Positions 1 to 8,506 of a stretch of 64,000 nucleotides of DNA are shown here, piece after piece (position 1 is the first letter of the stretch; each line of letters starts with the position of its first letter). A program made the position numbers and the translations under genes. Source of the stretch: Amycolatopsis sp. 195334CR (GTDB lineage Bacteria > Actinomycetota > Actinomycetes > Mycobacteriales > Pseudonocardiaceae); the NCBI RefSeq assembly GCF_017309385.1, contig NZ_JAFJMJ010000001.1, forward strand, positions 2,356,001 through 2,420,000, read 5' to 3'. The notes beneath the pieces are model-generated. The model saw only the letters and a list, made by a program, of their open reading frames with translations, searched no databases and was not told where the DNA came from.

Positions 1-59
1 ACGTGGAGAACGCCCGCCGAATCCTGGACCTGGCCGAAGCCATCAGCAAGGCGGAGTAG
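1..59 (+). CDS. 3' end of an unidentified protein (partial)
   Basis: Only the last 18 codons are present, read in frame from position 3 to the TAG at 57-59. The tail, ending DLAEAISKAE, is an amphipathic charged helix and is too short to assign. The next gene starts 38 bases later on the same strand, so the two could be co-transcribed. Confidence 0.5.
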   Translation, partial: VENARRILDLAEAISKAE

Positions 60-97
60 GCGCCGCTGCCTGACCTGGCGGAACGGGCGGGGAGAGG

Positions 98-1378
98 ATG
101 GCCGACAATCAGGGCGAAGACGGCCCCTCCCCGTTAGGAAGCACCTTGACCGATCTCACCGCGTTGCGGGCAGAGCACGAGCGGCTGTGCGCCGAAGGAC
201 TGAAGCTCGACCTCACCCGTGGCAAGCCATCGCCCGATCAGCTCGATCTGTCCACCGCGCTCCTCGACCTCCCCGGCAGCGCCGGGTTCAAGGCGGCCGA
301 CGGCACGGACACCCGCAACTACGGCGGCCTCCAGGGCCTGCCCGAGCTGCGTGAGATCTGGGGCGAGGTGCTCGGCATCCCCGCCGAGCGGTTGATCACG
401 GGTGGCAACTCCAGCCTCGCGCTGATGCACGACACCGTGGTCGCCGCGTTGCTGAACGGGACCACCGACGGGCCGGCCTGGGCTGGCCAGCCGATCAAGT
501 TCCTCTGCCCGGTGCCCGGCTACGACCGCCACTTCGCCATCTGCCAGCAGTTCGGCATCGAGATGATCCCGGTGCCGCTCGGCGACAACGGCCCCGACCT
601 CGCCGAGGTCAAGCGCCTGGTCGCCGAGGACGCGCAGATCAAGGGCATGTGGTGCGTACCGAAGTACAGCAACCCGACCGGCACCTCCTACTCCGCCGAG
701 GTGGTCGCCGAGCTGGCCGCGATGCCGGCCGCCGCGGCCGACTTCCGGCTCTTCTGGGACAACGCCTACGCGGTGCACCACCTGAGCGACGCCGAGGTGG
801 AAATCGCCGACGTGCTCCAGCTGGCCGCCGAGGCCGGTCACCCGGATCGCCCGTTCGTGTTCGCCTCCACCTCGAAGATCACGCTGGCCGGGAGCGGGGT
901 GTCGTTCTTCGGCGGCTCCGAGGCCAACGTGAAGTGGCTGCTCGCGCACCTGAGCAAGCGCACCATCGGCCCGGACAAGATCAACGAGCTGCGGCACGCG
1001 CGCTTCCTGCCGGACGCCAAGAGCGTCACCGAGCACATGCGCCGCCACCGCCACATCGTGCAGCCCAAGTTCGACCTGGTGCTCTCCATCCTGGAGGCCG
1101 AGCTGGGCGCGGTCGACGGCGTGACCTGGACCAAGCCCGAAGGCGGCTACTTCATCAGCCTCGACGTGCCGGACGGCACCGCCAAGCGCGTGGTCGAACT
1201 GGCCGGGCAGGCGGGCGTCAAGCTGACCCCGGCCGGCGCGACCTTCCCGCTCGGTGCCGACCCGCGCGACCGCAACATCCGGCTCGCGCCGACCTTCCCG
1301 AAGATCGAGGAGGTCGAGGCAGCCACGCGCGGGCTCGCGGTCTGCGTGCGTCTCGCGGTCGGCGAAACCCAGGCTTAA
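98..1378 (+). CDS. PLP-dependent aminotransferase, Rv3722c-like (aspartate aminotransferase)
   Basis: A 426-residue fold-type I aminotransferase that should move an amino group between an amino acid and a 2-oxo acid in the cytoplasm. Visible landmarks are an early LDLTRGKPSPDQL substrate-side motif, NYGGLQGLPELREIWG, the SNPTG segment near residue 192, the WDNAY aspartate near 221, and FASTSKITLAGSGVSF near 257 with the Schiff-base lysine. The N-terminus and LTRGKP motif resemble the M. tuberculosis Rv3722c type, the main aspartate aminotransferase in that species; extending that role here is inference. The ATG is preceded by a purine-rich GGGGAGAGG. Confidence 0.88.
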   Translation: MADNQGEDGPSPLGSTLTDLTALRAEHERLCAEGLKLDLTRGKPSPDQLDLSTALLDLPGSAGFKAADGTDTRNYGGLQGLPELREIWGEVLGIPAERLITGGNSSLALMHDTVVAALLNGTTDGPAWAGQPIKFLCPVPGYDRHFAICQQFGIEMIPVPLGDNGPDLAEVKRLVAEDAQIKGMWCVPKYSNPTGTSYSAEVVAELAAMPAAAADFRLFWDNAYAVHHLSDAEVEIADVLQLAAEAGHPDRPFVFASTSKITLAGSGVSFFGGSEANVKWLLAHLSKRTIGPDKINELRHARFLPDAKSVTEHMRRHRHIVQPKFDLVLSILEAELGAVDGVTWTKPEGGYFISLDVPDGTAKRVVELAGQAGVKLTPAGATFPLGADPRDRNIRLAPTFPKIEEVEAATRGLAVCVRLAVGETQA

Positions 1379-1417
1379 CTGGTGGCCACATCTCCCCGAG
1401 CGAAATAGCTTGGAGGA

Positions 1418-2647
1418 ATGGGGAAACTGGGGGCTGATTTCGCCAAGCTCTGGTCGGCCAGCGCGGCGACCAACATCGGTGACGGTGTCGCGCTGGCCGC
1501 CGGCCCACTGCTGATGGCATCGCTGACCAGCGATCCCCGGCTGGTCGCGGCCGCCGCCTTCGCCCAGCAGCTGCCGTGGCTGCTGCTCTCGCTGGTCAGC
1601 GGTGTGTTCGTGGACCGCCTGGACCGGCGCAAGCTGATCGCCGCGGTGAACGGGTTCCGCGCGCTGGTGATCGGCGGGCTGGCCGTGGCCATCCAGGCCG
1701 ACGTGGCCACGGTCTGGCTGATCTACCTCGCCTTCTTCCTGGTCGGCACCGCGGAAACGCTGGCCGACAACGCCGCCAACGCGATGATCCCGGCCGTGGT
1801 GCCGGAACCCTTGCTGCCCAAGGCGAACGCCCGGCTGATCGCGGTGCACATGGTGGCCAACCAGTTCGCCGCGCCCCCGCTGGGCGCGGCGTTGTTCGCG
1901 CTGGCCGCGGCCGTGCCGTTCGGCGTGAACGCGGTGATGTTCGTGATCGCCGGGTTGCTGGTGCTCGGCATCAAGGGCGGGCAGCGCACCGGCCCGCCGC
2001 CCGAGAAGCGGCCGATCCGCACCGAACTCGCCGAGGGCGTGCGCTGGCTGGCCAACCACCGCGTGCTGCGCATGCTCGCGGTGACCATCTGCCTGATGAA
2101 CGTGACGCTGATGGCCGCGTTCGCGATCCTGGTGCTCTACGCCCGCGAACGGCTCGGCCTCGGCGAAGTCGGCTTCGGTGTGCTCCTCACCGCGACCGCG
2201 GTCGGCGGCCTCATCGGGACCGCCATCGCCGCGCCGCTGCAGGCGCGCTTCTCGAACACGGCGATCCTGCGCGTCGGCCTGACCATCGAGACGCTGACCC
2301 ACGTCGGGCTCGCGCTGACGCAGACGGCCTGGATGGCCGCGGTGATCCTGGTGGTCTTCGGCGTGCACGGCTCGCTGTGGGGCACGATCGCCATCTCCTG
2401 GCGCCAGAAGGTGGTCCCGGACCAGCTGCGCGGCCGGGTGCACAGCGCCTACATGGTGTTCTCCGTCGGTGGCGCGGCACTGGGCTCCCTGGTCAGCGGG
2501 CCGATCGCCGGCGAGTTCGGCATCACCGCGCCGTTCTGGGGTTCGGCGGTGGTGATGGCCGTGGTGACCGCGGTGGCCTGGCGCTCCCTGAAGCTCGTCA
2601 CACGGGCCAAGGACGTTGCTCCGGCCGAACCCGCTCCACAACCGTAG
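1418..2647 (+). CDS. MFS transporter, probable drug/metabolite exporter
   Basis: A 409-residue polytopic membrane protein with about 12 hydrophobic helices, of the major facilitator superfamily. The loop VDRLDRRKLI between helices 2 and 3 fits the MFS signature D-R-x-x-R-R. The second half begins after a charged central loop near residue 190 (PPPEKRPIRTELAEGV). The overall look is that of the DHA3-type proton antiporters that export macrolides or other hydrophobic compounds; the substrate cannot be read. It lies 39 bases after the aminotransferase, and its last 50 bases overlap the convergent amidase gene. Confidence 0.82.
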   Translation: MGKLGADFAKLWSASAATNIGDGVALAAGPLLMASLTSDPRLVAAAAFAQQLPWLLLSLVSGVFVDRLDRRKLIAAVNGFRALVIGGLAVAIQADVATVWLIYLAFFLVGTAETLADNAANAMIPAVVPEPLLPKANARLIAVHMVANQFAAPPLGAALFALAAAVPFGVNAVMFVIAGLLVLGIKGGQRTGPPPEKRPIRTELAEGVRWLANHRVLRMLAVTICLMNVTLMAAFAILVLYARERLGLGEVGFGVLLTATAVGGLIGTAIAAPLQARFSNTAILRVGLTIETLTHVGLALTQTAWMAAVILVVFGVHGSLWGTIAISWRQKVVPDQLRGRVHSAYMVFSVGGAALGSLVSGPIAGEFGITAPFWGSAVVMAVVTAVAWRSLKLVTRAKDVAPAEPAPQP

Positions 2648-3980
2648 CCAGCCGCAGCACGCCGAGGTCGTCGAAGCGGCGGCCCGAGATCTGCAGCCCG
2701 ATCGGCAGGCCTGCCGCGGTGTACCCGCAGTTGACCGACACCGACGGCTGGCCGGACATGTTGTACGGCACGGTGAACGCGATGTGCTCGAACGGCTTCT
2801 CGGGATCGTTCGTCGGCGAGGCGTACTCCGCCGGGGGCGCGGCGACCGGGCAGGTCGGCGAGAGCACGAAGTCGTACGGCTCGGTGGCGCGCAGGGTGAC
2901 CGCGTTCATCGTGTCGATGCAGGAGAAGCCGCGGTACCCGGTCAGCGCGTCGACGCCGTCCGCCGCACGCGCCCAGTCGGCGATGTACGGCAGCACCTTC
3001 GCCTGCCGCTCGGCGGACAGCGCGCTGATGTCGGACCAGGCGCGGATGCGCCAGAACACGTCGAGGCCGTTGAGCAGATCCCTGGTCAGGAACGGGTCCA
3101 CCGGCTCGATCACCGCGCCCGCCTGCTCCAGCCGTCGCGCGATCTCGGTGACCGCGGCGAGCGTGGCCGGCGCGACGGACAGCCCGGCACCCGGATCGGT
3201 GTGCAGACCGATGCGCAGGCCGCGCACGTCGAAGTCCAGTGCGTTCCACGGGATGTCCGCCGGTGGCAGGCTCATGTGGTCGCGGGCGTCCGGCCGGGCG
3301 AGCACGTCCATCAGCAACGCGGTGTCGGCGACCGTGCGGGTCATCGGCCCGGCGACCCGGCCGATGTACGGCGGATCCACCGGCACCCGGCCGAAACTCG
3401 GCTTGAGCCCGACCAGACCGCACCAGCCGGCCGGCAACCGGATCGAGCCGCCGATGTCCGTGCCGACGTGCAGCGGGCCGTAACCCGCGGCCGCCGCCGA
3501 ACCCGCGCCCGCACTAGATCCACCCGGGGTTTTCGAGACGTCCCAAGGGTTCCGCGAAGCGGTGTGGAAGCTGGACAGGCCCGAGGTCAGCATGCCGTAG
3601 TCGGGCATGGTGGTCTTCGCCAGCAGCACCCCGCCGGATTCGCGGACGCGGGCCGCGACCGGCGCGTCCTCCGGTGCGGGCCGCAGTTCGGTGGCGGCCG
3701 TGCCCAGCGGCACCGGCGTGCCCTCGGTGGCGATGTTCTCCTTGAGCGTCAACGGAACGCCGTCGATCGGGCCGAGCGGCTCCCCCGCCTGCCAGCGCGC
3801 CTCGGACTCCTTCGCGAGCGCTCGGGCGGACGACGGGTCGTAGGCGTAGAGCGCGTGCAGTTCGGGCTCGCGTGCTTCGATGCGGTTGAGCACCGCGTCG
3901 GTCACCTCGACCGGGGAAACCGTGCCCGCGCGGAAGGCCGCGACGAGTTCGGTGGCGGGGAGATCGGGCAGCTCGGTCAT
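2598..3980 (-). CDS. Amidase signature enzyme (last gene of the importer/catabolic operon)
   Basis: A 460-residue amidase-signature hydrolase that should cleave a carboxamide to acid plus ammonia or amine. The catalytic triad is visible: Lys in LTLKENIA near residue 77, the cis-Ser in GGSSAGAGSAAAAGYG near 150, and the nucleophilic Ser in DIGGSIRLPAG near 174. The start MTELPDLPATELV at 3980 is chosen because homologues begin there. The same frame stays open upstream into the SDR gene, which would make a meaningless fusion. It starts 16 bases after the SDR stop, so it probably belongs to the operon that begins at 10940. The natural substrate is unknown; an imported amide is a reasonable inference. 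Confidence 0.88.
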   Translation of the reverse strand: MTELPDLPATELVAAFRAGTVSPVEVTDAVLNRIEAREPELHALYAYDPSSARALAKESEARWQAGEPLGPIDGVPLTLKENIATEGTPVPLGTAATELRPAPEDAPVAARVRESGGVLLAKTTMPDYGMLTSGLSSFHTASRNPWDVSKTPGGSSAGAGSAAAAGYGPLHVGTDIGGSIRLPAGWCGLVGLKPSFGRVPVDPPYIGRVAGPMTRTVADTALLMDVLARPDARDHMSLPPADIPWNALDFDVRGLRIGLHTDPGAGLSVAPATLAAVTEIARRLEQAGAVIEPVDPFLTRDLLNGLDVFWRIRAWSDISALSAERQAKVLPYIADWARAADGVDALTGYRGFSCIDTMNAVTLRATEPYDFVLSPTCPVAAPPAEYASPTNDPEKPFEHIAFTVPYNMSGQPSVSVNCGYTAAGLPIGLQISGRRFDDLGVLRLATVVERVRPEQRPWPV

Positions 3981-3996
3981 GCGATGTCCTCCAAAC

Positions 3997-4761
3997 TCAA
4001 GCGGGTGGGGTGAAGCGGCCGTCGACGGCGGTCCAGCCGCCGTCCACCGCGAGCACCGAGCCGGTGACGAAGGTCGACGCGTCGGAAGCCAGGTAGACCA
4101 CCGCGCCGGCGAGTTCCTCCGGCTTCGCCCACCGGCCGAGCGCGCCCTTGTCGGCGTAGGCCCGGTACCAGTCCGCGTCGGCCTTGATCTGCGCGGTGAG
4201 CGGGGTTTCCACCACGCCGGGCGCGATCGCGTTGACCCGCACCCCGGCCGGGCCGAACTCGGCGGCGGCCGTGCGGAACAACTGCACCAGCCCGGCCTTG
4301 GTGGCCGCGTAGACGCCCTGCCCCGGTTCGACCGTGGTACCGCGGATCGACGAGAAGCCGATGATGCTGCCGCCCCCACGCTCCACCATGCGCGCGCCGA
4401 ACGCCCGCACCACCTCGAAGGTGGCGCCGAGGTTCAGCCCGACCACCCGCTCGAACTCCTCGCGCGAGTAGTCGAGCAGGCGCTTGCGCACGTTCATCGC
4501 GGCGGTCAGCACCACGATGTCGACGTTCCCGAGGTCGGCGGCGGCCCGGTGCACGGCGTCGCCGTCGAGCAGGTCGATCTCGTAGGACTCGCCGCCGATC
4601 ATCTCGGCGGTGGCGATCGCGGTCCCGGCGTCGCGGTCCGCGCAGACCACCGAGGCCCCCTGCGCGGCCAGTGCCTTCGCCGCTTCACGGCCGATCCCGC
4701 TGCCCGCGCCGAGCACCACCGCGTGGCGCCCGTCGAGCCGGAACAACTTCTCGTAGTTCAC
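3997..4761 (-). CDS. SDR family oxidoreductase
   Basis: A 254-residue classical short-chain dehydrogenase/reductase using NAD(P). Seen: the nucleotide-binding glycine motif GAGSGIG near residue 15, acidic D residues after beta-2 (CADRD) that favour NAD over NADP, catalytic Ser in GFSSIRG, and the YAATKAG Tyr/Lys pair. The usual NNAG segment is replaced by LTAAMN. The C-terminus is the common LAVDGGWTA. The start is GTG at 4761, which overlaps the upstream aldehyde dehydrogenase stop by 4 bases (GTGA), showing translational coupling. It probably interconverts an alcohol and carbonyl in the pathway fed by the importer. Confidence 0.88.
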   Translation of the reverse strand: MNYEKLFRLDGRHAVVLGAGSGIGREAAKALAAQGASVVCADRDAGTAIATAEMIGGESYEIDLLDGDAVHRAAADLGNVDIVVLTAAMNVRKRLLDYSREEFERVVGLNLGATFEVVRAFGARMVERGGGSIIGFSSIRGTTVEPGQGVYAATKAGLVQLFRTAAAEFGPAGVRVNAIAPGVVETPLTAQIKADADWYRAYADKGALGRWAKPEELAGAVVYLASDASTFVTGSVLAVDGGWTAVDGRFTPPA

Positions 4762-6194
4762 GGGCGGATCACCGCCATCCTGGTCACCGTCAGCTCTTCG
4801 ACGGCGAACCGCGGCCCCTCCCGCCCGATGCCGGAGTCCTTGACCCCGCCGTAGGGCATCGTGTCCGACCGGAACCCCGGCACCTCGTTGACCACCACAC
4901 CACCCACTTCCAGCTGGTCCAGCGCCCGGAACGCGGTGTGCAGCGAGCGGCTGAACACGCTCGCGTGCAGCCCGTACCGCGACGCGTTGACCAGTTCGAA
5001 CGCTTCGTCCACATCGGACACCCGACGCAGGCAGACGACCGGGCCGAAGATCTCCTCGGCCCAGCAGTCCGCGTCTTCCGGCACGTCGGCGAGCACGGTC
5101 GGCCGCACGATGCCGCCCTCGGCGCCCCCGCCGCCGAGCACCTTCGCCCCCGCCTCGACCGCCTGGTCCACCCAGTCCAGCACCCGCCGCGTCGACCGTT
5201 CGTCGATCAACGCGGACACCCTCGTGGTCTCCTCGCGCGGGTCGCCGATGACCACCTCGCCGAGGCGCGCGAGCAGTTTCGCGGTGAACTCGTCGGCCAC
5301 CGAATCGACCACCAGCAGCCGCTGCACCGAGATGCACGCCTGGCCAGAGGCGTAGAAACCACCGCGCAGCACGGCATCCGCGGCGGCGTCGAGATCCGCG
5401 TCCTCGGCGACCACCAGCGCCGCGTTGGACCCCAGTTCCAGCAACGTCTTGCGCGGCGCGGCATCACGCGCGATCCGGTGCCCGACCGCCGCCGAGCCGG
5501 TGAACGACACCGCGCCCACACGCGGATCGGTGACCAGCGTCGAGCCCACCTCGACGTCCCCGGTGACCAGCTGCACCATCGACACCGGCGCGCCCGCCTC
5601 CTCGGCGGCCTCGCGCACCAGGTGGACCAGCCACAACGTGGCCAGCGGGGTGGCGGGCGCGGGCTTCGCGATCACCGGGCACCCGGCTGCGATCGACGGC
5701 GCGATCTTGTGCGAAGCCAGCAGCAGCGGGTAGTTGAACCCGGCGATGCCGACAACCACGCCGATCGGCTTGCGGGTCCAGAACCCGACCAGGCCGTCCC
5801 CGGAGGGCAGCAGGTCGAGCGGCACGGTCTCGCCGTGCAACCGCGCCACCTCCTCGGCGGCGGCCTCCCAGGTGACCAGCGTGCGCGCCACCTCGACCCG
5901 GCAGTCGACCAGCGGTTTCCCGGTTTCGGCGACCAGCAGTTCGACCAGTTCGTCCTGGTGGGCGGCCAGCCGGTCGCGCACACCGGTCAGCACCGCGCGC
6001 CGCGTGCGCGAGGGCAGCGCGGCCACCGCCGGTGCCACCGCCACCGCTTCGTCCAGCGCCCGCGCGGCCAGTTCCGCCGTGCCCACCGGGGCCTCGGCGA
6101 CCACGCTCCCGTCGAACGGGAACCGCACCGGCTCGGTGTCCGAAGTGGACACCCAGCCGGTACCGATCGGCAGGCCGTCCGGATACCGCATCAT
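4758..6194 (-). CDS. NAD(P)-dependent aldehyde dehydrogenase
   Basis: A 478-residue member of the ALDH superfamily that oxidises an aldehyde to a carboxylate. The key residues are visible: GFNYPLLLASHKIAPSIAAG (Asn of the oxyanion hole), Glu in LLELGSNAAL near residue 245, catalytic Cys in ASGQACISVQR near 285, and EEIFGPVVCL near 385. ALDHs more often have ELGGxxP, so ELGSNA marks a subgroup also seen in lactaldehyde and phosphoglyceraldehyde dehydrogenases. The start ATGATG at 6194 follows GGGGAGA and overlaps the stop of the preceding ABC gene. The operon context points to catabolism of an imported compound. Confidence 0.9.
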   Translation of the reverse strand: MMRYPDGLPIGTGWVSTSDTEPVRFPFDGSVVAEAPVGTAELAARALDEAVAVAPAVAALPSRTRRAVLTGVRDRLAAHQDELVELLVAETGKPLVDCRVEVARTLVTWEAAAEEVARLHGETVPLDLLPSGDGLVGFWTRKPIGVVVGIAGFNYPLLLASHKIAPSIAAGCPVIAKPAPATPLATLWLVHLVREAAEEAGAPVSMVQLVTGDVEVGSTLVTDPRVGAVSFTGSAAVGHRIARDAAPRKTLLELGSNAALVVAEDADLDAAADAVLRGGFYASGQACISVQRLLVVDSVADEFTAKLLARLGEVVIGDPREETTRVSALIDERSTRRVLDWVDQAVEAGAKVLGGGGAEGGIVRPTVLADVPEDADCWAEEIFGPVVCLRRVSDVDEAFELVNASRYGLHASVFSRSLHTAFRALDQLEVGGVVVNEVPGFRSDTMPYGGVKDSGIGREGPRFAVEELTVTRMAVIRP

Positions 6195-6949
6195 TTCTCC
6201 CCGATTTCGCTCAGTACCTTGCGCAAGGTGGGCGCCGCCGCGATCAGCTCGCGGGTGTACTCGTGCTCCGGCGCGTCGTAGACCCGGTCCACCGGGCCCA
6301 GCTCGACGATCTCCCCCGCCCGCATCACCGCCACCGTGTCGCAGAGGTGGCGCACCACGGACAGGTCGTGCGAGACAAACACCAGCGTCAGCGCGAAGCG
6401 GTCGGCGAGCTCGGCGAACAGGTCGAGGATCTGCCCGCGCACGGACACGTCCAGCGCGCTCACCGCCTCGTCGGCCAGCAACACGGCGGGCCGGGGCGCC
6501 AGCGCGCGGGCGATCGAGATCCGCTGCCGCTGGCCGCCGGAGAACTGGTGCGGGTAGCGCTGCCCGGCATCGGCGGGCAGCCCGACGGCGTCGAGCAGTT
6601 CGGCCACCCGATCGGCTCGGTCGGCGGCCCGGCCCAGCGGCTCGGCGATGATGTCGCGCACGCGCATCCGCGGGTTCAGCGAGCCCATCGGGTCCTGGAA
6701 GACGATCTGCAGCGAGGACCGCAGGAAGTGCAGCCGCCGCTCCGGCACGCCGTCGATCCGCTGCCCCTGGAAGCGGATCTCGCCCGAGGTCGGCTGGTCC
6801 AGCGCGGCCAGCAGGCGGACCAAAGTGGACTTGCCGGATCCCGACTCGCCGACGATGCCGAACCGCTGCCCGGCCTCGACGGTGAACGACACCCCGCGCA
6901 ACGCCTCCACCCGCTGGTACGCGCGCCGCAGCTCCCGCACTTCGATCAT
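6191..6949 (-). CDS. ABC transporter ATP-binding protein, DppF/OppF type
   Basis: A 252-residue cytoplasmic ATPase of the peptide/nickel importer family. Walker A GESGSGKST is near residue 36, the Q-loop region is IVFQDPMGSLNP, the signature is FSGGQRQRISIARAL, Walker B is VLLADEAVSALD, and the H-loop is FVSHDLSV. The C-terminal extension PEHEYTRELIAAAP is typical of the DppF/OppF subfamily. The first ATG consistent with this alignment is at 6949, overlapping the stop of the previous gene as ATGA. It pairs with the adjacent second ATPase to power two permeases. Confidence 0.92.
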   Translation of the reverse strand: MIEVRELRRAYQRVEALRGVSFTVEAGQRFGIVGESGSGKSTLVRLLAALDQPTSGEIRFQGQRIDGVPERRLHFLRSSLQIVFQDPMGSLNPRMRVRDIIAEPLGRAADRADRVAELLDAVGLPADAGQRYPHQFSGGQRQRISIARALAPRPAVLLADEAVSALDVSVRGQILDLFAELADRFALTLVFVSHDLSVVRHLCDTVAVMRAGEIVELGPVDRVYDAPEHEYTRELIAAAPTLRKVLSEIGEK

Positions 6950-7713
6950 CGCCGCGCCTCCAGGTCCGACGCCGCCAGCAGCTTCTTCGTGTAGTCGTGC
7001 TCGGGCGTCAGGAACACGTCGCGCACCGGCCCCTCCTCGACGATCCGGCCGTCCAGCATCACCAGCACGCGCTGGCACACCTGGGCGACCACGGCCAGGT
7101 CGTGCGTGATGAACAGCAGCGCCTTGCCGTCGACGCCCGCGCGGATCAGGTCGAGGACCTGCGCCTGCACGGTGACGTCGAGCGCGGTGGTCGGCTCGTC
7201 GCAGATGAGCAGCGAGGGGTTGTTGGCCAGCGCGATCGCGAGCACCACGCGCTGCCGCTGACCGCCGGAGAGCTGGTGCGGGTAGGCGCGGGCGATGCGC
7301 TCGGGCTCGGGCAGGCGCACCTGGTCGAGCAGGTCGAGCGCGGCGCGCTGGGCGGACCGGCGATCCGGCCGCGTGCGGTGCACCCGCATCACTTCGGCCA
7401 CCTGCTTGCCGATCCGCATCGACGGGTTCAGCGCGGTCATCGGCTCCTGGAAGACCATGGCCATTTCGCGCCCGCGAAGTCCGCTCAGCTCGCGCTCCGA
7501 AGCGCCGAGCAGGTCGCGGCCGTCGAGTTCGGCGGTGCCGGTGGCGGTCACGCCGTGGGGCAGCAGGCCGAGCACCGCCGCGGCGGTCAGCGACTTGCCG
7601 GAGCCGGACTCGCCGATCAGGCCGACCCGCTCGCCACTGTCCACAGTGAACGAAACGTCGTGGACGAGGCCGTGGCCACCGGTCTCGATGGAGAGGTGCT
7701 CAACCCGCAACAC
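6946..7713 (-). CDS. ABC transporter ATP-binding protein, DppD/OppD type
   Basis: A 255-residue ATPase partner of the DppF-like protein. Walker A GESGSGKSL is near residue 36, the signature is LSGGQRQRVVLAIAL, Walker B is LLICDEPTTALD, and the switch histidine is LFITHDLAV. MVFQEPMTALNPSMRIGKQV is the peptide-transporter-type Q-loop. The C-terminus PEHDYTKKLL is family-typical but short, and the cysteine-rich [4Fe-4S] tail of some OppD proteins is absent. The start is GTG at 7713, inside the last 14 bases of the upstream permease gene. Confidence 0.92.
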   Translation of the reverse strand: MLRVEHLSIETGGHGLVHDVSFTVDSGERVGLIGESGSGKSLTAAAVLGLLPHGVTATGTAELDGRDLLGASERELSGLRGREMAMVFQEPMTALNPSMRIGKQVAEVMRVHRTRPDRRSAQRAALDLLDQVRLPEPERIARAYPHQLSGGQRQRVVLAIALANNPSLLICDEPTTALDVTVQAQVLDLIRAGVDGKALLFITHDLAVVAQVCQRVLVMLDGRIVEEGPVRDVFLTPEHDYTKKLLAASDLEARR

Positions 7714-8506
7714 GGCGAACCTCCAGCTTCGGGTCGAACCGGTCGCGCAAGCCGTCCCCGAGCAGGTTGAAGCCGAGCACCGCGATGGCGATCGCGATCC
7801 CCGGCACCAGCGCGAGCCTCGGCTGCACGGCGAGCAGTTCCTGCGACTCCTGGAGCATCCGCCCCCACGACGGCGTCGGCGGCCGCGTGCCGAAACCGAG
7901 GAACGACAACGCCGCCTCGGCGAGCACGGCGATCGCGAACGACACCGACGCCTGCACGATCAGCAGGCCGGAGATGTTCGGGAACACGTGCCGCACGGCG
8001 ATGTGCCACTTCGAGCGCCCGCCGGCGCGGGCGGCCAGCACGTATTCGGTGTTCATCACGCGCAACGTGCCGGAGCGGGCGATGCGCGCGAACGACGGCA
8101 CGGTGGCGATGCCGATCGCGATCATCGCGGTGAGCGTGTCGGCGCCGAACACCGCGCCGAACAGGATCGCCAGCAACAGCGCGGGAAAGGCGAGCACCAG
8201 GTCGTTGACGCGCATGATGAACTCGCCGAGCCAGCGCTTCGACATCCCGGCCAGGATGCCCAGCGGCGTGCCGATCACCGCGGCCACCCCGACCGCGACA
8301 ACACCGACGTAGAGCGTGGTGCGCGCGCCGACCATGATCTGGCTGGCCACGTCGCGGCCGAACTTGTCGGTGCCGAACAGGTGCTCGCCGGTCGGGCCGA
8401 GCAGGCGTTCCCCGGCGCTGACCACCAGCGGGTCGTAGGGCGTCCAGACGAACGAGAGCAGGGCCGCGAGCACCACGAGCCCGACGAGAACGCCGCCGAT
8501 CTTCAC
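7700..8506 (-). CDS. ABC transporter permease, DppC/OppC type
   Basis: A 268-residue inner-membrane permease with about six hydrophobic segments. LFGTDKFGRDVASQIMVGAR near residue 43 is the hallmark of the DppC branch. The ATPase-contact (EAA) loop is EYVLAARAGGRSKWHIAVRH near residue 155, and the protein ends with the usual FNLLGDGLRDRFDPKL. The start GTG at 8506 overlaps the preceding permease stop as GTGA. It should form the translocation channel with the DppB-like subunit. Confidence 0.92.
   Translation of the reverse strand: MKIGGVLVGLVVLAALLSFVWTPYDPLVVSAGERLLGPTGEHLFGTDKFGRDVASQIMVGARTTLYVGVVAVGVAAVIGTPLGILAGMSKRWLGEFIMRVNDLVLAFPALLLAILFGAVFGADTLTAMIAIGIATVPSFARIARSGTLRVMNTEYVLAARAGGRSKWHIAVRHVFPNISGLLIVQASVSFAIAVLAEAALSFLGFGTRPPTPSWGRMLQESQELLAVQPRLALVPGIAIAIAVLGFNLLGDGLRDRFDPKLEVRRVAG

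Noticed and set aside
134-2641. An 835-codon minus-strand open frame across the aminotransferase and MFS genes
   Set aside because: The translation is rich in Arg, Gly, His and Gln with no domains; the plus-strand genes are clear. It is a GC-driven shadow frame.
2598-4379. Possible SDR-amidase or other fused proteins suggested by long open frames
   Set aside because: The upstream part of the frame is out of phase with the SDR gene and has Arg/Ser-rich shadow composition. Amidase homologues start at MTELPDL.
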